The notes below the pieces were generated by a model. It was not told the origin of the DNA. It made no database searches and saw only the letters and a program-made list of their open reading frames with translations. From positions 1 to 64,000 of the forward strand of contig CAWGUU010000001.1 of NCBI GenBank assembly GCA_963825765.1: DNA of 64,000 bases, given 5' to 3'. The DNA comes from CAWGUU01 sp963825765 (GTDB taxonomy: Bacteria > Actinomycetota > Acidimicrobiia > Acidimicrobiales > AC-14). A program made the position numbers and the translations under genes. Shown here one piece after another: positions 9,130-17,018 of this stretch; the first letter of the stretch is position 1; every line of letters starts with the position of its first letter.

Positions 9130-10431
9130 TCACCGGTCGACCTCGCCCATGATGGGGTCGACGGTGCTGATGATCGCCACCGCGTCGGCGATGAGCCCGC
9201 CTCTGATCATGTGGGGCAGCGCCTGGAGGTTCACGAAGGAGGGACCTCGTATGTGGAGCCGGTAGGGCTTGGACGATCCGTCGGACACGAGATAGCAGCC
9301 CAGCTCGCCCCGTGGCGACTCGACGGTGACGTAGACCTCCCCGGCGGGCACCTTGAAGCCCTCGGTGAAGATCTTGAAGTGGTGGATCAGGGCCTCCATC
9401 GACTCGTCGATACGGGCGCGGGGCGGGGGGGTGACCTTCTTGTCCTGGACGCGGTAGTCGCCCATCGGCATGTGCTCGAGGATCTGGCGCACGATGCCGA
9501 TCGACTCCCGGATCTCGTTGAGCCGGATGGCGTACCGGTCGAAGGTGTCGCCGTAGCTGCCCACGATCACGTTGAAGTCGACCTGGTCGTAGAACAGGTA
9601 CGGGTCGTCGCGCCGCAGGTCCCAGTCGACGCCAGTGGAGCGCAGGATCGGCCCGGTGATGCCAAGGGCGACGCACTCGTCGGCGGTGATGACCCCCACA
9701 CCCTGGGTGCGCTCCTGCCAGATGGGCTGGCCGGTGAGGAGGACCTCATACTCGTCGAGGCGCTCGGGGAAGACGTCGAGGATGCGACCGACGTCGTCGC
9801 GCCACCCCTCGGGCAGGTCGGCGGCCACACCGCCGGGGCGGATGTAGTTGTGGTTCATCCGCAGGCCGGTGACCTTCTCGAAGAACGCGAGGATCGACTC
9901 CCGCTCGCGGAAGCCGTAGATCATCATCGAGACGGCGCCGAGGTCCATCCCGTTGGTGGCCAGCCACAGGACCTGGGAGGCCATGCGGTTGAGCTCGCAC
10001 ATGAGCATGCGGATCCACGTGGCCCGGGGCGGGACCTCGATCTCCAGCAGCTTCTCCGTGGCCAGGGAGAACACCAGCTCGTTGAAGAGCGGGGACACGT
10101 AGTCCATGCGGGTGACGTTGGTGGGGCCCTGAAGGTAGGTGAGGTCCTCGCCCGTCTTCTCCATGCCGGTGTGCAGGTAGCCGATCACCGGCTTCGACCG
10201 CAGGACCGTCTCGCCCCGCAGCTCCATCATCACCCTGAGCACGCCATGGGTGCTGGGGTGCTGCGGCCCCATGTTGATGATCATGGTCTCGTCGTCGGTG
10301 ACGACCTCGTCGACGTCCTCGGGCAGGTGGGGGATGCGCAGGACCGCCGACGGGTCGCGCAGGGCCTCGACGCCGCCGGTGAGCTGGGGTGCGGGAGTCT
10401 CCTCCGCCGGAGCGTCGATCACGTCGGTCAT
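9130..10431 (-). CDS. nuoD: NADH-quinone oxidoreductase subunit D
   Basis: 49-kDa-type subunit forming the quinone pocket with NuoB, 433 aa. Conserved MGPQHPSTHGVLR (quinone-headgroup His), GYLHTGMEK, RMDYVSPLFNE, RPGGVAADLPEGW, and the C-terminal GDPIMGEVDR-like end (STVDPIMGEVDR). The first 45 residues are an acidic, Pro-rich extension before the conserved core. Start ATG 10431 overlaps the nuoC stop by 4 bp (ATGA). Confidence 0.95.
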   Translation of the reverse strand: MTDVIDAPAEETPAPQLTGGVEALRDPSAVLRIPHLPEDVDEVVTDDETMIINMGPQHPSTHGVLRVMMELRGETVLRSKPVIGYLHTGMEKTGEDLTYLQGPTNVTRMDYVSPLFNELVFSLATEKLLEIEVPPRATWIRMLMCELNRMASQVLWLATNGMDLGAVSMMIYGFRERESILAFFEKVTGLRMNHNYIRPGGVAADLPEGWRDDVGRILDVFPERLDEYEVLLTGQPIWQERTQGVGVITADECVALGITGPILRSTGVDWDLRRDDPYLFYDQVDFNVIVGSYGDTFDRYAIRLNEIRESIGIVRQILEHMPMGDYRVQDKKVTPPPRARIDESMEALIHHFKIFTEGFKVPAGEVYVTVESPRGELGCYLVSDGSSKPYRLHIRGPSFVNLQALPHMIRGGLIADAVAIISTVDPIMGEVDR

Positions 10432-10958
10432 GGCCGACTGCGCACCCCCTTGAACTGCACAGGGATCTTGCCGATCCCGTAGTCCTTGCGCAGGGGGTGG
10501 CCCTCCCAGTCGTCGGGCATGAGGATGCGGGACATGTCGGGATGGCCGTCGAAGAGGATGCCGTACATGTCGTAGGCCTCCCGCTCCATGGCCTCGGTGC
10601 CCGGGTGGAGCCGGTACAGCGACGGGATCCGGGGGTCGTCGGCCGGGACCTGGACCCGAAGCCGTATGCGCTTGCGGTCACGCAGGCTGGCCAGGTTGAC
10701 GACGACCTCGAAGCGCTCGGGGGTGACGCCGTCGGGCAGCGGCCGCTCGGGTTCGAGCAGGTAGTCGACGGCGCAGAGGTCGACGCACATCACGAAGCCC
10801 TCGTGGCGCAGGACCTCGACCACCTCGACGTAGGTCGAACGGCCCGGGTGGGCGACGAGCTGGCCGCGAGACTCCGACGTGGGGGCGCCGTGGACGGTGA
10901 CGACGGGAGGCGGGCCCTCTTCCTCCTCGGCCTCGTCGGGGGGCGGCTTGTCGGGCAT
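10428..10958 (-). CDS. nuoC: NADH-quinone oxidoreductase subunit C
   Basis: 30-kDa-type subunit of the peripheral arm, 176 aa. After an acidic/proline N-terminus, the domain carries the signature EREAYDMYGILFDGHPDMSRIL and ends with DWEGHPLRKDYG, both diagnostic. The stop overlaps the nuoD start (ATGA). The ATG at 10958 directly abuts the nuoB stop (10959). Confidence 0.94.
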   Translation of the reverse strand: MPDKPPPDEAEEEEGPPPVVTVHGAPTSESRGQLVAHPGRSTYVEVVEVLRHEGFVMCVDLCAVDYLLEPERPLPDGVTPERFEVVVNLASLRDRKRIRLRVQVPADDPRIPSLYRLHPGTEAMEREAYDMYGILFDGHPDMSRILMPDDWEGHPLRKDYGIGKIPVQFKGVRSRP

Positions 10959-11498
10959 CTAGTGGGGGGTGCCGACGGCGACGGGCCTGTCAACGGTGAG
11001 GCCGGCGCCTGCGCCCGTCTCGGTGCGCCGGTGGGTGATCTCACCGGTGCGGATCAGCTCGTGGAGGGTGAGGATGGCGTGCATCAGGGTCTCGGGGCCG
11101 GGCGGGCAGCCGGGAGCGTAGACGTCGACGGGCACCACCTGGTCGACTCCCTGCACGATGGCGTAGTTGTTGAACATCCCACCGCTCGACGCGCACACGC
11201 CCATCGAGATGACCCACTTGGGTTCGGCCATCTGGTCGTAGACCTGGCGTAGCACCGGGGCCATCTTCTGTGACACCCGGCCGGCCACGATCATGAGATC
11301 GGCCTGCCGGGGCGAGGCCCGGAACACCTCCATGCCGAAGCGGGCCAGGTCGAAGTGGGCGGCGCCGGTGGCCATCATCTCGATGGCGCAGCAGGCCAGG
11401 CCGAACGTCGCCGGCCAGACGCTGTTGTACCGGGCCCACTTGACGACGTCCTCCAGCTTGCCGGTGAGGAAGTTGTGGTTCAGCTGCTCGAGCCCCAT
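10959..11498 (-). CDS. nuoB: NADH-quinone oxidoreductase subunit B
   Basis: PSST-type subunit holding the terminal [4Fe-4S] cluster N2 that reduces quinone, 179 aa. Ligands are visible in TFGLACCAIEMM (adjacent cysteines), GVCASSGG and APGCPPGPE. Start ATG 11498 (MGLEQLNHNFLTGKLEDVV) is chosen because the frame upstream reads through nuoA. Two bases separate it from the nuoA stop. Confidence 0.95.
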   Translation of the reverse strand: MGLEQLNHNFLTGKLEDVVKWARYNSVWPATFGLACCAIEMMATGAAHFDLARFGMEVFRASPRQADLMIVAGRVSQKMAPVLRQVYDQMAEPKWVISMGVCASSGGMFNNYAIVQGVDQVVPVDVYAPGCPPGPETLMHAILTLHELIRTGEITHRRTETGAGAGLTVDRPVAVGTPH

Positions 11499-11500
11499 TG

Positions 11501-11974
11501 TCAGGCTGCCTCCTCCGGGCGTCGCCGTCCGGCCACGCCTACCCTGCGCACGGTCGACTCGACGGTGCGACCCTCCTGGCTGCTCTGGGCCTGCGTAGGC
11601 AGCGGGCGGGACTTGGCGGACGGCCCCCAGTTGAGGGCGCCGTGGCCGATCAGGAAGACGAACGACACGAACACCGCCACCGCGAACAGGAGCATCTCCC
11701 AGAGCCCGAAGGCGCCGAGGTCCTGGTAGATGACCGCCCACGGGAACAGGAAGATGATCTCGATGTCGAAGATGATGAAGATCATCGCCACCAGGTAGAA
11801 GCGCACGGGGAAGCGCTCGGCTGCCTGGTACTCGGGAACGATGCCGCACTCGTAGGCCTCGGCCTTGGCCGTGGTGGGCCGCTGCGGAGCGAGCAGCTTC
11901 GAGGCGATGAAGGACCCGGCGGCGAAGAGCGCGGCCAGGATCAGCATGACCAGGATCGGAAGGTACTGGGCCAC
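11501..11974 (-). CDS. nuoA: NADH-quinone oxidoreductase subunit A
   Basis: Small membrane subunit of complex I, 157 aa with three helices. Conserved segments are EAYECGIVPEYQAAERFPVRFYLVAMIFIIFDIEI (the family loop with the conserved Cys) and FLFPWAV. The C-terminal 35 residues are a hydrophilic extension. The start is probably GTG 11974 (VAQYLPILVML). It is the last copy of a five-unit 12-bp repeat, and an in-frame TAA sits immediately before it, so a 15-codon repeat peptide from ATG 12022 ends exactly where nuoA begins. First gene of the nuo block, 103 bp after the upstream membrane-protein gene. Confidence 0.92.
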   Translation of the reverse strand: MAQYLPILVMLILAALFAAGSFIASKLLAPQRPTTAKAEAYECGIVPEYQAAERFPVRFYLVAMIFIIFDIEIIFLFPWAVIYQDLGAFGLWEMLLFAVAVFVSFVFLIGHGALNWGPSAKSRPLPTQAQSSQEGRTVESTVRRVGVAGRRRPEEAA

Positions 11975-12022
11975 TTACTGGGCCACTCGCTGGGCCACTT
12001 GCTGGGCCAGGTACTGGGCCAT
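11963..12022. repeat. 12-bp tandem repeat spanning the nuoA start
   Basis: Five exact-length 12-bp units on the minus strand from 12022 to 11963: ATGGCCCAGTAC, CTGGCCCAGCAA, GTGGCCCAGCGA, GTGGCCCAGTAA, GTGGCCCAGTAC. Each begins with NTG and encodes x-Ala-Gln-x in the nuoA frame. The fourth unit ends in TAA, separating a short peptide from the nuoA GTG start. No Shine-Dalgarno sequence is visible directly before GTG 11974. Confidence 0.93.
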
Positions 12023-12077
12023 CTGGGACTCAGCCATGTAGGAGCGCCTCGCGACAGGACGACAGAGACGGGCCACC

Positions 12078-12809
12078 TTATCCGCGCTTGGCCATACCCT
12101 CCTTGTCCTTGACGTGGAGCTGGTAGCAGACGAGCAGGAAGAGCAGGAGCGCGGAAATCGTGGCAACCCCGGGGTTCAGCCGTTTTGCACCCAAGTTGCG
12201 CAGCATCACCACGGTGACGGGGTCCTTGCTCTCGTCAGGAGCGGGTTTCGGTGCCGGCTGGCCCTCGACCTTCTCCTGCTGGATCACCGGGCGGACCTGC
12301 ACCGCCAGGTAGTGCGGGGAGTGGAAGATGTTGAAGGGGCGGAAGTTCAGACCGAGGGGACCCGACGTCTCGCCGCCCTTCTCGAACGCCCCGGTGACGA
12401 TGTACTCGGTGGCGCTCTTGAAGAGCGTTCCCTCGGCCAGGGAGCCGTCGACCACTGGCTGGGCGTCGGCCACCGCGGGATCGCTGGGTTCGATGTCCTT
12501 CCAGCCCCCGGGGAAGCCGGCCAGGGCCGCGGAGTTGGCGTCCGCCAGGTCGCCCGTGACCGTGACCTGAGGCTCCCAGACCGGTTCCGGGCCCTTGGGA
12601 CCGATGCCGTAGATCCACCAGACGGCACCGAGGATCACCATGAAGCCGGTGAGGCCGGCGAGGGCCAGCTGGAACCCGAGACGGGCGCCGGTGTTCGTGG
12701 CCAGGAGCAGGTACGCCGACCCGGGCAGGATCAGCACGGCAAGGAGGACATAGAGCCCCCCCTTGATCTGAGGCTCCCAGCTGAGAGCGCCGAGCAACAA
12801 GCTGTCCAT
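12078..12809 (-). CDS. Membrane protein of the bc-nuo supra-operon, function unknown
   Basis: Not recognised as a named family. 243 aa, start ATG 12809 (MDSLLLGALSWEPQIKGG). Two N-terminal helices (about 17-35 and 47-68, the latter LTGFMVILGAVWWIYGIGP), a soluble stretch of about 140 residues containing FRPFNIFHSPHYLAVQVRPV and a Lys/Pro-rich loop, then one C-terminal helix (PGVATISALLLFLLVCYQL). No haem or Fe-S motif. The position between the di-haem cytochrome c and nuoA suggests an accessory subunit of complex III, which is inference. Confidence 0.7.
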   Translation of the reverse strand: MDSLLLGALSWEPQIKGGLYVLLAVLILPGSAYLLLATNTGARLGFQLALAGLTGFMVILGAVWWIYGIGPKGPEPVWEPQVTVTGDLADANSAALAGFPGGWKDIEPSDPAVADAQPVVDGSLAEGTLFKSATEYIVTGAFEKGGETSGPLGLNFRPFNIFHSPHYLAVQVRPVIQQEKVEGQPAPKPAPDESKDPVTVVMLRNLGAKRLNPGVATISALLLFLLVCYQLHVKDKEGMAKRG

Positions 12810-12844
12810 CAGGGAGCCCCCAAGACTTTGCCGCCGGCCACACC

Positions 12845-12935
12845 GACCGCCGAAGGCGGTCCCAGTGGCTGGCGGCCCCGGCCGGCGAAGCCGGCCGCAG
12901 GAAGATCGGCGGAGGCCGCCGGCTCCGCCGGCGGC
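12845..12935. repeat. Cluster of three perfect triloop palindromes
   Basis: Within 91 bp of the 184-bp spacer are three perfect inverted repeats with 3-nt loops: 12845-12861 (7-bp stem GACCGCC, loop GAA), 12879-12897 (8-bp stem CGGCCGGC, loop GAA) and 12915-12935 (9-bp stem GCCGCCGGC, loop TCC). A 9-bp direct repeat AGCGAGCGA follows at 12963-12980. No T-tract follows. They resemble REP-type intercistronic elements inside a transcript. Confidence 0.6.
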
Positions 12936-12993
12936 TGGAGCTCAGGCAACTCGCCCGAACGGAGCGAGCGAAGCGAGCGAGTGAGGGCGAAAC

Positions 12994-14004
12994 TCACAGT
13001 GTTCTCTCGTAGTCGACGACGGCCTGGATCTGCTCCGGGGTCAGCTCGTTCTCGAAGTGCGGCATGACACCCTCGCTGATCCCCCTGACGCCGTAGAGCT
13101 CTCCGTACTCGGCGGTCTTGGCGACCCACTCGACCTGGTCGGCGACGGCAGGGAACTGGCGGGTGACGGCGCCGCCGGCGAGGGACGGGCCGAGGGCCCC
13201 GCCCCCTATCGAGCCGGGCTCGCCGTAGGAGAAGCCCATGGTGTGGCAGCGGGCGCAGAAGCCGTCGAAGACCTTCTGGCCGTCGGTGCCGAACTGGGCG
13301 AGGTTCTTTTCCTTCACCTCGGCTGGGTCGAGGGCGATCTCCTGCAGGTAGGCGACGAGGTCGTCGATCTGCTGGTCGTTCATGGGGCCGCCACCTTCGA
13401 TGCCCCACGGGGGCATCGGTGTGCCCTGGCGGCCGTAGACGATGATGTTCTTCACCTCTTCGGGGCGGTACCGGAGCATCACCGTGTCGAGCGGTGGCGC
13501 CGCCCACTGGACCTGGCGGGCCACGGCGTCAGGGTTGAGCGGATCGGTGAGTGTGTAGACGGCCACGCCGCCCACGCCCTCGGGGCCGTGGCACGTCTCA
13601 CAGCCGAAGTGGGGTTCGCGCGGCGTCGGCGGGTTCCCGGGGGACGCCTGGAAGAGCTCCTCGCCCCGCTGGATCTCCTTGTTCTCGAAATACGTGACGC
13701 CCCGGTCGAAGCCGGCACCCTGCTGGCGGTACGGCTCGCGCAGCCAGTACAGCGGGAGGCCGACAGCCGAGATCGCCAACATGGCAAAGGCCCACCACAG
13801 GTACCTGGTGAGCCGGGTGCTCTCCAGCTGCTCGTCGGCGTAGTACGTCTTCCGGTTGGGAGCGACGACGAGCTCGGAACCTGGCTGGTACGTCCGCTTT
13901 GACGTGCCGAAGATGTAGACCAGCCAGCCGGCCGTCATCACCAGGACGACGGAGAGGGCGATTGTCTGCTGTCTCGAAGCCGCAAGCAGCGGTATGAGGG
14001 TCAA
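12994..14004 (-). CDS. Membrane-anchored di-haem cytochrome c (complex III)
   Basis: 336 aa. Start TTG 14004 (MTLIPLLAASRQQ) overlaps the Rieske stop as TTGA. Two N-terminal helices (about 14-32 and 67-86) anchor a periplasmic domain with two c-type haem sites: CETCH at about residue 136 and CARCH at about 251. Candidate Met ligands lie in TPMPPWG and GVMPHFENEL. Genetic context (Rieske, cytochrome b) indicates the cytochrome c subunit of a bc-type quinol oxidase, passing electrons to the caa3 oxidase. Similar to actinobacterial QcrC in function but with a different membrane topology. Confidence 0.82.
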   Translation of the reverse strand: MTLIPLLAASRQQTIALSVVLVMTAGWLVYIFGTSKRTYQPGSELVVAPNRKTYYADEQLESTRLTRYLWWAFAMLAISAVGLPLYWLREPYRQQGAGFDRGVTYFENKEIQRGEELFQASPGNPPTPREPHFGCETCHGPEGVGGVAVYTLTDPLNPDAVARQVQWAAPPLDTVMLRYRPEEVKNIIVYGRQGTPMPPWGIEGGGPMNDQQIDDLVAYLQEIALDPAEVKEKNLAQFGTDGQKVFDGFCARCHTMGFSYGEPGSIGGGALGPSLAGGAVTRQFPAVADQVEWVAKTAEYGELYGVRGISEGVMPHFENELTPEQIQAVVDYERTL

Positions 14005-14876
14005 TGCCCGCCGACCGCCCCGATGCAGTGCGGGCCCTCGGACTCCTGGCCGGTGGTGTTGGTGCCGATGGGCGGCCCTGGGATGACCATCTTGGTGTCG
14101 ACGACGACGGTGCCGCTGCCGTCGACCTCGGCGACGAAGTGGTCCATGCCACGGGGGGCGGGGCCACCCTTCTTCTCACCGACGCGGTTGTACTGCGAGC
14201 CGTGGCAGGGGCACTCGAACCACTGCGACGTCTTGCACCACGGAACGCGGCACCCCAGGTGGGGGCACTTCTGGTAGAGGGAGACGACGCCCTGCTCGAA
14301 GCCCTTGACGAGGGCGGCGTAGGCCAGCACCTTCTTGGCCGCTGGCACTGCCTCCTTCGGATACGGCTGGAGGTAGAAGCGGCCGGCGCCCACGTAGAAC
14401 GGCTCGCCGCTGTCGTCGATGTCGGACATGATCTCGTCGTACTTGCCGGCGCGGATCTTGTCGCCGAACCCGCCGGACAGCGTGGGCCACAGCATCGCCA
14501 CCGTGGCCGCACCGAACCCGGCCAGGGCCATGGTCATGGTGGCGACGATGCCCCGGTTGAGCACCTGGCGGCGGGTGACGCCCAGGCTCTCCTCGTCGGG
14601 CGGGAGCGCCGGCGGGGCGGGGGGCGCAGAGATGTCGGGGGCGCCACGGCCCGTCCGCTCGAGGGCGACCGTGCGCTCGAGCTCACGGCCGGTCTGGGTG
14701 CCGGTGGAGGCGCCGACGGGCACCGGCAGCCTGTCGCCAGCCTCGTCGGCCTGCGCCTCGGGCGCGCCGCCGAGGGCCTTGCCCGCGTCGCGGCGGCGGG
14801 CGGTGGCGAAGAGGAAGACCGCCATCATCAGGCCCAGCACGACCAGGACGACGACGAGGATGGTGGAGGAGTCCAA
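14001..14876 (-). CDS. qcrA: Rieske [2Fe-2S] protein of complex III
   Basis: Quinol-oxidising iron-sulfur subunit, 291 aa. One N-terminal helix (residues 5-23), a Pro/Ala-rich linker, a second helix after a twin-arginine-like LGVTRRQVLNRG (about 98-109), and a C-terminal Rieske domain with CPHLGC (about 204-209) and CPCHGSQY (about 222-229), giving the two Cys and two His ligands. Actinobacterial Rieske proteins often have such extra N-terminal helices. It overlaps the downstream cytochrome c gene by 4 bp. Confidence 0.92.
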   Translation of the reverse strand: MDSSTILVVVLVVLGLMMAVFLFATARRRDAGKALGGAPEAQADEAGDRLPVPVGASTGTQTGRELERTVALERTGRGAPDISAPPAPPALPPDEESLGVTRRQVLNRGIVATMTMALAGFGAATVAMLWPTLSGGFGDKIRAGKYDEIMSDIDDSGEPFYVGAGRFYLQPYPKEAVPAAKKVLAYAALVKGFEQGVVSLYQKCPHLGCRVPWCKTSQWFECPCHGSQYNRVGEKKGGPAPRGMDHFVAEVDGSGTVVVDTKMVIPGPPIGTNTTGQESEGPHCIGAVGGH

Positions 14877-14884
14877 CGTTGCTC

Positions 14885-15655
14885 CTACAGGTCGAAGAAG
14901 ACGCCGTCGCGCCAGGGGAAGGTGAAGTTGAAGCCCGGGCCCCGGAAGAAGCAGCCGATGATGACCAGCACGGACCAGAACATGATGAACAGGGTCATGA
15001 GGGCGATGGCGACCTTGCGGTCCTCGGGATGGACGCTCGGGTTCTTGTCGATGAAGGGCGTGAGCATCAGTCCGAAGATGCCGATGCCGGGGATGGTGAC
15101 GCCGGCCACCATGGGGTGGAACATGGTGAGCAGCTCCTGGAGACCGAGGAAGTACCAGGGCGCCTTGGAGGGGTTCGGCGTGAAGTTGAAGTTGGCGCCG
15201 GCCAGGAACGGGGCGTTGACGACCGCCGAGAACACGAGCAGGAAGGCGGTCATGGCCAGCGACGCCACGAACTCGCCCACCAGCAGATGCGGCCAGACGT
15301 GGACCTTGTCGGTGGGGGTGGCCTTGACGTCCTGGATCGACCCGGCCTTGACCACGGTGAGCAGCCGCTGGGTGTGACCCTCGGGGCCCTTGGCCACCGG
15401 CGCCGGCGCGGGGGCGACCGCGGTGGCGGCCGCCGCCTGGGGCTGGGCGGCGGACGTGGCACCCCCGCCCTCGCCGGCCGCCTGGCTGCGCTGCAGCAGG
15501 TGGGACGGGATCTTGCCCGGGTCGTCGACCGCGGACGCGGCGCTGGCGCCGGTCGCACCCGCGTCGGCACCCTCGCTACCGGCCGCGGGTGACGCGCCGA
15601 GCGCGGCGCGGCGCTCGGCGGACCGACGGAGCAGGTGTTCGGGGACGTCTGACAT
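14885..15655 (-). CDS. Cytochrome b C-terminal subunit (subunit IV-like)
   Basis: C-terminal half of a split cytochrome b, like subunit IV of b6f complexes, 256 aa. About 120 N-terminal residues are hydrophilic and Ala-rich; the core has three helices with NPSKAPWYFLGLQELL (containing the PxxWY-type quinol-site region) and a final helix ending GCFFRGPGFNF. The N-terminus starts SDVPEHLLRRSAERRAALG and repeats a weaker form, IPSHLLQRS, about 40 residues later. The same motif begins the divergently encoded cytochrome c at 17686. Start ATG 15655. Confidence 0.85.
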   Translation of the reverse strand: MSDVPEHLLRRSAERRAALGASPAAGSEGADAGATGASAASAVDDPGKIPSHLLQRSQAAGEGGGATSAAQPQAAAATAVAPAPAPVAKGPEGHTQRLLTVVKAGSIQDVKATPTDKVHVWPHLLVGEFVASLAMTAFLLVFSAVVNAPFLAGANFNFTPNPSKAPWYFLGLQELLTMFHPMVAGVTIPGIGIFGLMLTPFIDKNPSVHPEDRKVAIALMTLFIMFWSVLVIIGCFFRGPGFNFTFPWRDGVFFDL

Positions 15656-15696
15656 TCGTTCCTCCAGCTCCCTAGATGTCCGCTGATCTATCGCAT

Positions 15697-15759
15697 CGGC
15701 CGCTTCGCGGCCGGGCGGCTGACCAGGCGGTCTGCGACCGCACGACGGTTGTCAGCCGC
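15697..15759. promoter_or_regulatory. Structured spacer between the two cytochrome b genes
   Basis: The 130-bp gap holds a perfect hairpin at 15697-15713 (7-bp stem CGGCCGC, loop TTC). It also holds a compound hairpin in which 15715-15723 pairs with 15751-15759, enclosing another perfect stem at 15727-15741 (GCGGTC, loop TGC). No T-tract. Probably an RNA-stability or processing element within the operon. Confidence 0.45.
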
Positions 15760-15785
15760 CGAACCCGGGGTTGATGAGCGGCCAT

Positions 15786-16592
15786 CTAGAGCGGTCCCGA
15801 GATTCCGCCGTCTTTACGGACCCGCCAGAAGTGGATTGCCATGAAGATCACGATGATGAACGGGAAGAGCAACACATGGAGCACATACCATCGAAGAAGC
15901 GTCTCGGTGCTGATCTCCACTCCCCCCAGGAGCACGAATCTGACCTGGGACCCGAAGACGGGTGTATAGCCGATCATGTTCGTGCCCACCGTCACCGCCC
16001 ACAGGGCCAGCTGGTCCCAGGGCAACAGGTAACCGGTGAAGGAGAGCAGCAGGGTGAGGGTCAGCAGGATCACCCCGATGACCCAGTTGAACTCCCGGGG
16101 AGGCTTGTAGGCACCGTGGTAGAAGACTCGGGCCATGTGCAGGAACACGGTGATCACCATGAGGTGCGCGCCCCAGCGATGCATGTTGCGCACGAGCAGG
16201 CCGAAGGTGACCGACGTCTCCAACGTGCGGATGTCGGCCCACGCCTGCACCTCGGTGGGCCGGTAGAAGAACATCAGGAAGATGCCGGTGACGGTGAGGA
16301 TCAGGAACAGGAAGAACGACAGCCCGCCCAGGCACAGCGTGTAGCTGACCTTGACCGCGTGGCGCTTCACCTTCACCGGGTGCAGGTGGTAGATGAGGCT
16401 GTTCATGATCACGTAGGACCGGTTCCTGGGGCTGTCGGTGTAGCCCTTGCGGAAGATGGACCCGGGCCGGAAGATCGACGCCCACGCCTGGGAGCCGCGC
16501 ACCTTCTCGCCGATGTCGGCAAGCTTCTCCATGGGCGACGGGCGGTGCCCGTTGCCGTTGGCGTCCCCGTTGCGCGTGAGTCTCCGAGCCAC
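15786..16592 (-). CDS. qcrB: Cytochrome b N-terminal subunit (b6-like)
   Basis: N-terminal half of the split cytochrome b, carrying both b haems, 268 aa. Four helices; haem ligands appear as two His pairs: HRWGAHLMVITVFLHMAR on helix II and HVLLFPFIIVIFMAIHFWR on helix IV. The Qo-side GYLLPWDQ motif is present. A hydrophilic N-terminus of about 60 residues precedes the core. It works with the C-terminal subunit, Rieske protein and cytochrome c in quinol oxidation. Seven bases separate it from the ferredoxin gene. Confidence 0.92.
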   Translation of the reverse strand: MARRLTRNGDANGNGHRPSPMEKLADIGEKVRGSQAWASIFRPGSIFRKGYTDSPRNRSYVIMNSLIYHLHPVKVKRHAVKVSYTLCLGGLSFFLFLILTVTGIFLMFFYRPTEVQAWADIRTLETSVTFGLLVRNMHRWGAHLMVITVFLHMARVFYHGAYKPPREFNWVIGVILLTLTLLLSFTGYLLPWDQLALWAVTVGTNMIGYTPVFGSQVRFVLLGGVEISTETLLRWYVLHVLLFPFIIVIFMAIHFWRVRKDGGISGPL

Positions 16593-16599
16593 TGTGCTT

Positions 16600-17013
16600 C
16601 TAGAACCTCATGCCGTAGGAGTAGCCGTGCTTCGAGTCCCGCTGGTGGAGGTCGCCCTCGCGGGCGGCGACGCCTGCCTTGCCCATGATGATGACGCCGG
16701 TGGGGCAGCGGTCGACGCAGAGGCCGCAGCGCGTGCAGACGTCCTCGTCGACGATGAAGACGACGTGGTCGTCGGGGTCCTCACCGGGCTCGCTGGTGTT
16801 CAGCGCCTCGGCGATGCTGTCCGTGGAGAGCATGTGGATGCACTTCCAGGGGCAGATGTCGACGCAGCCCTCGCACATGATGCACTCGGACTGGTCGATG
16901 TGGAGGAACTGCTTGGGCTTCACCGACTTCGACAGCTCGTCGTGCGGGATCTCCTGGAGCACGTAGTCGCCGCTGAACGTCGGCATGGGCGGGTTGGCGT
17001 CGTTCTTGGCCAT
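16600..17013 (-). CDS. 2[4Fe-4S] ferredoxin in the complex III operon
   Basis: 137 aa, start ATG 17013 (MAKNDANPPMP); the longer frame upstream belongs to no conserved protein. Two complete cluster motifs: CIMCEGCVDICPWKC (about 47-61) and CTRCGLCVDRCP (about 93-104). No membrane segment. A ferredoxin between the small membrane protein and cytochrome b is not part of classical bc1; it may be an extra electron entry or exit point for this complex (inference). Six bases from the upstream gene, clearly the same transcript. Confidence 0.88.
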   Translation of the reverse strand: MAKNDANPPMPTFSGDYVLQEIPHDELSKSVKPKQFLHIDQSECIMCEGCVDICPWKCIHMLSTDSIAEALNTSEPGEDPDDHVVFIVDEDVCTRCGLCVDRCPTGVIIMGKAGVAAREGDLHQRDSKHGYSYGMRF

Positions 17014-17018
17014 CAGAC

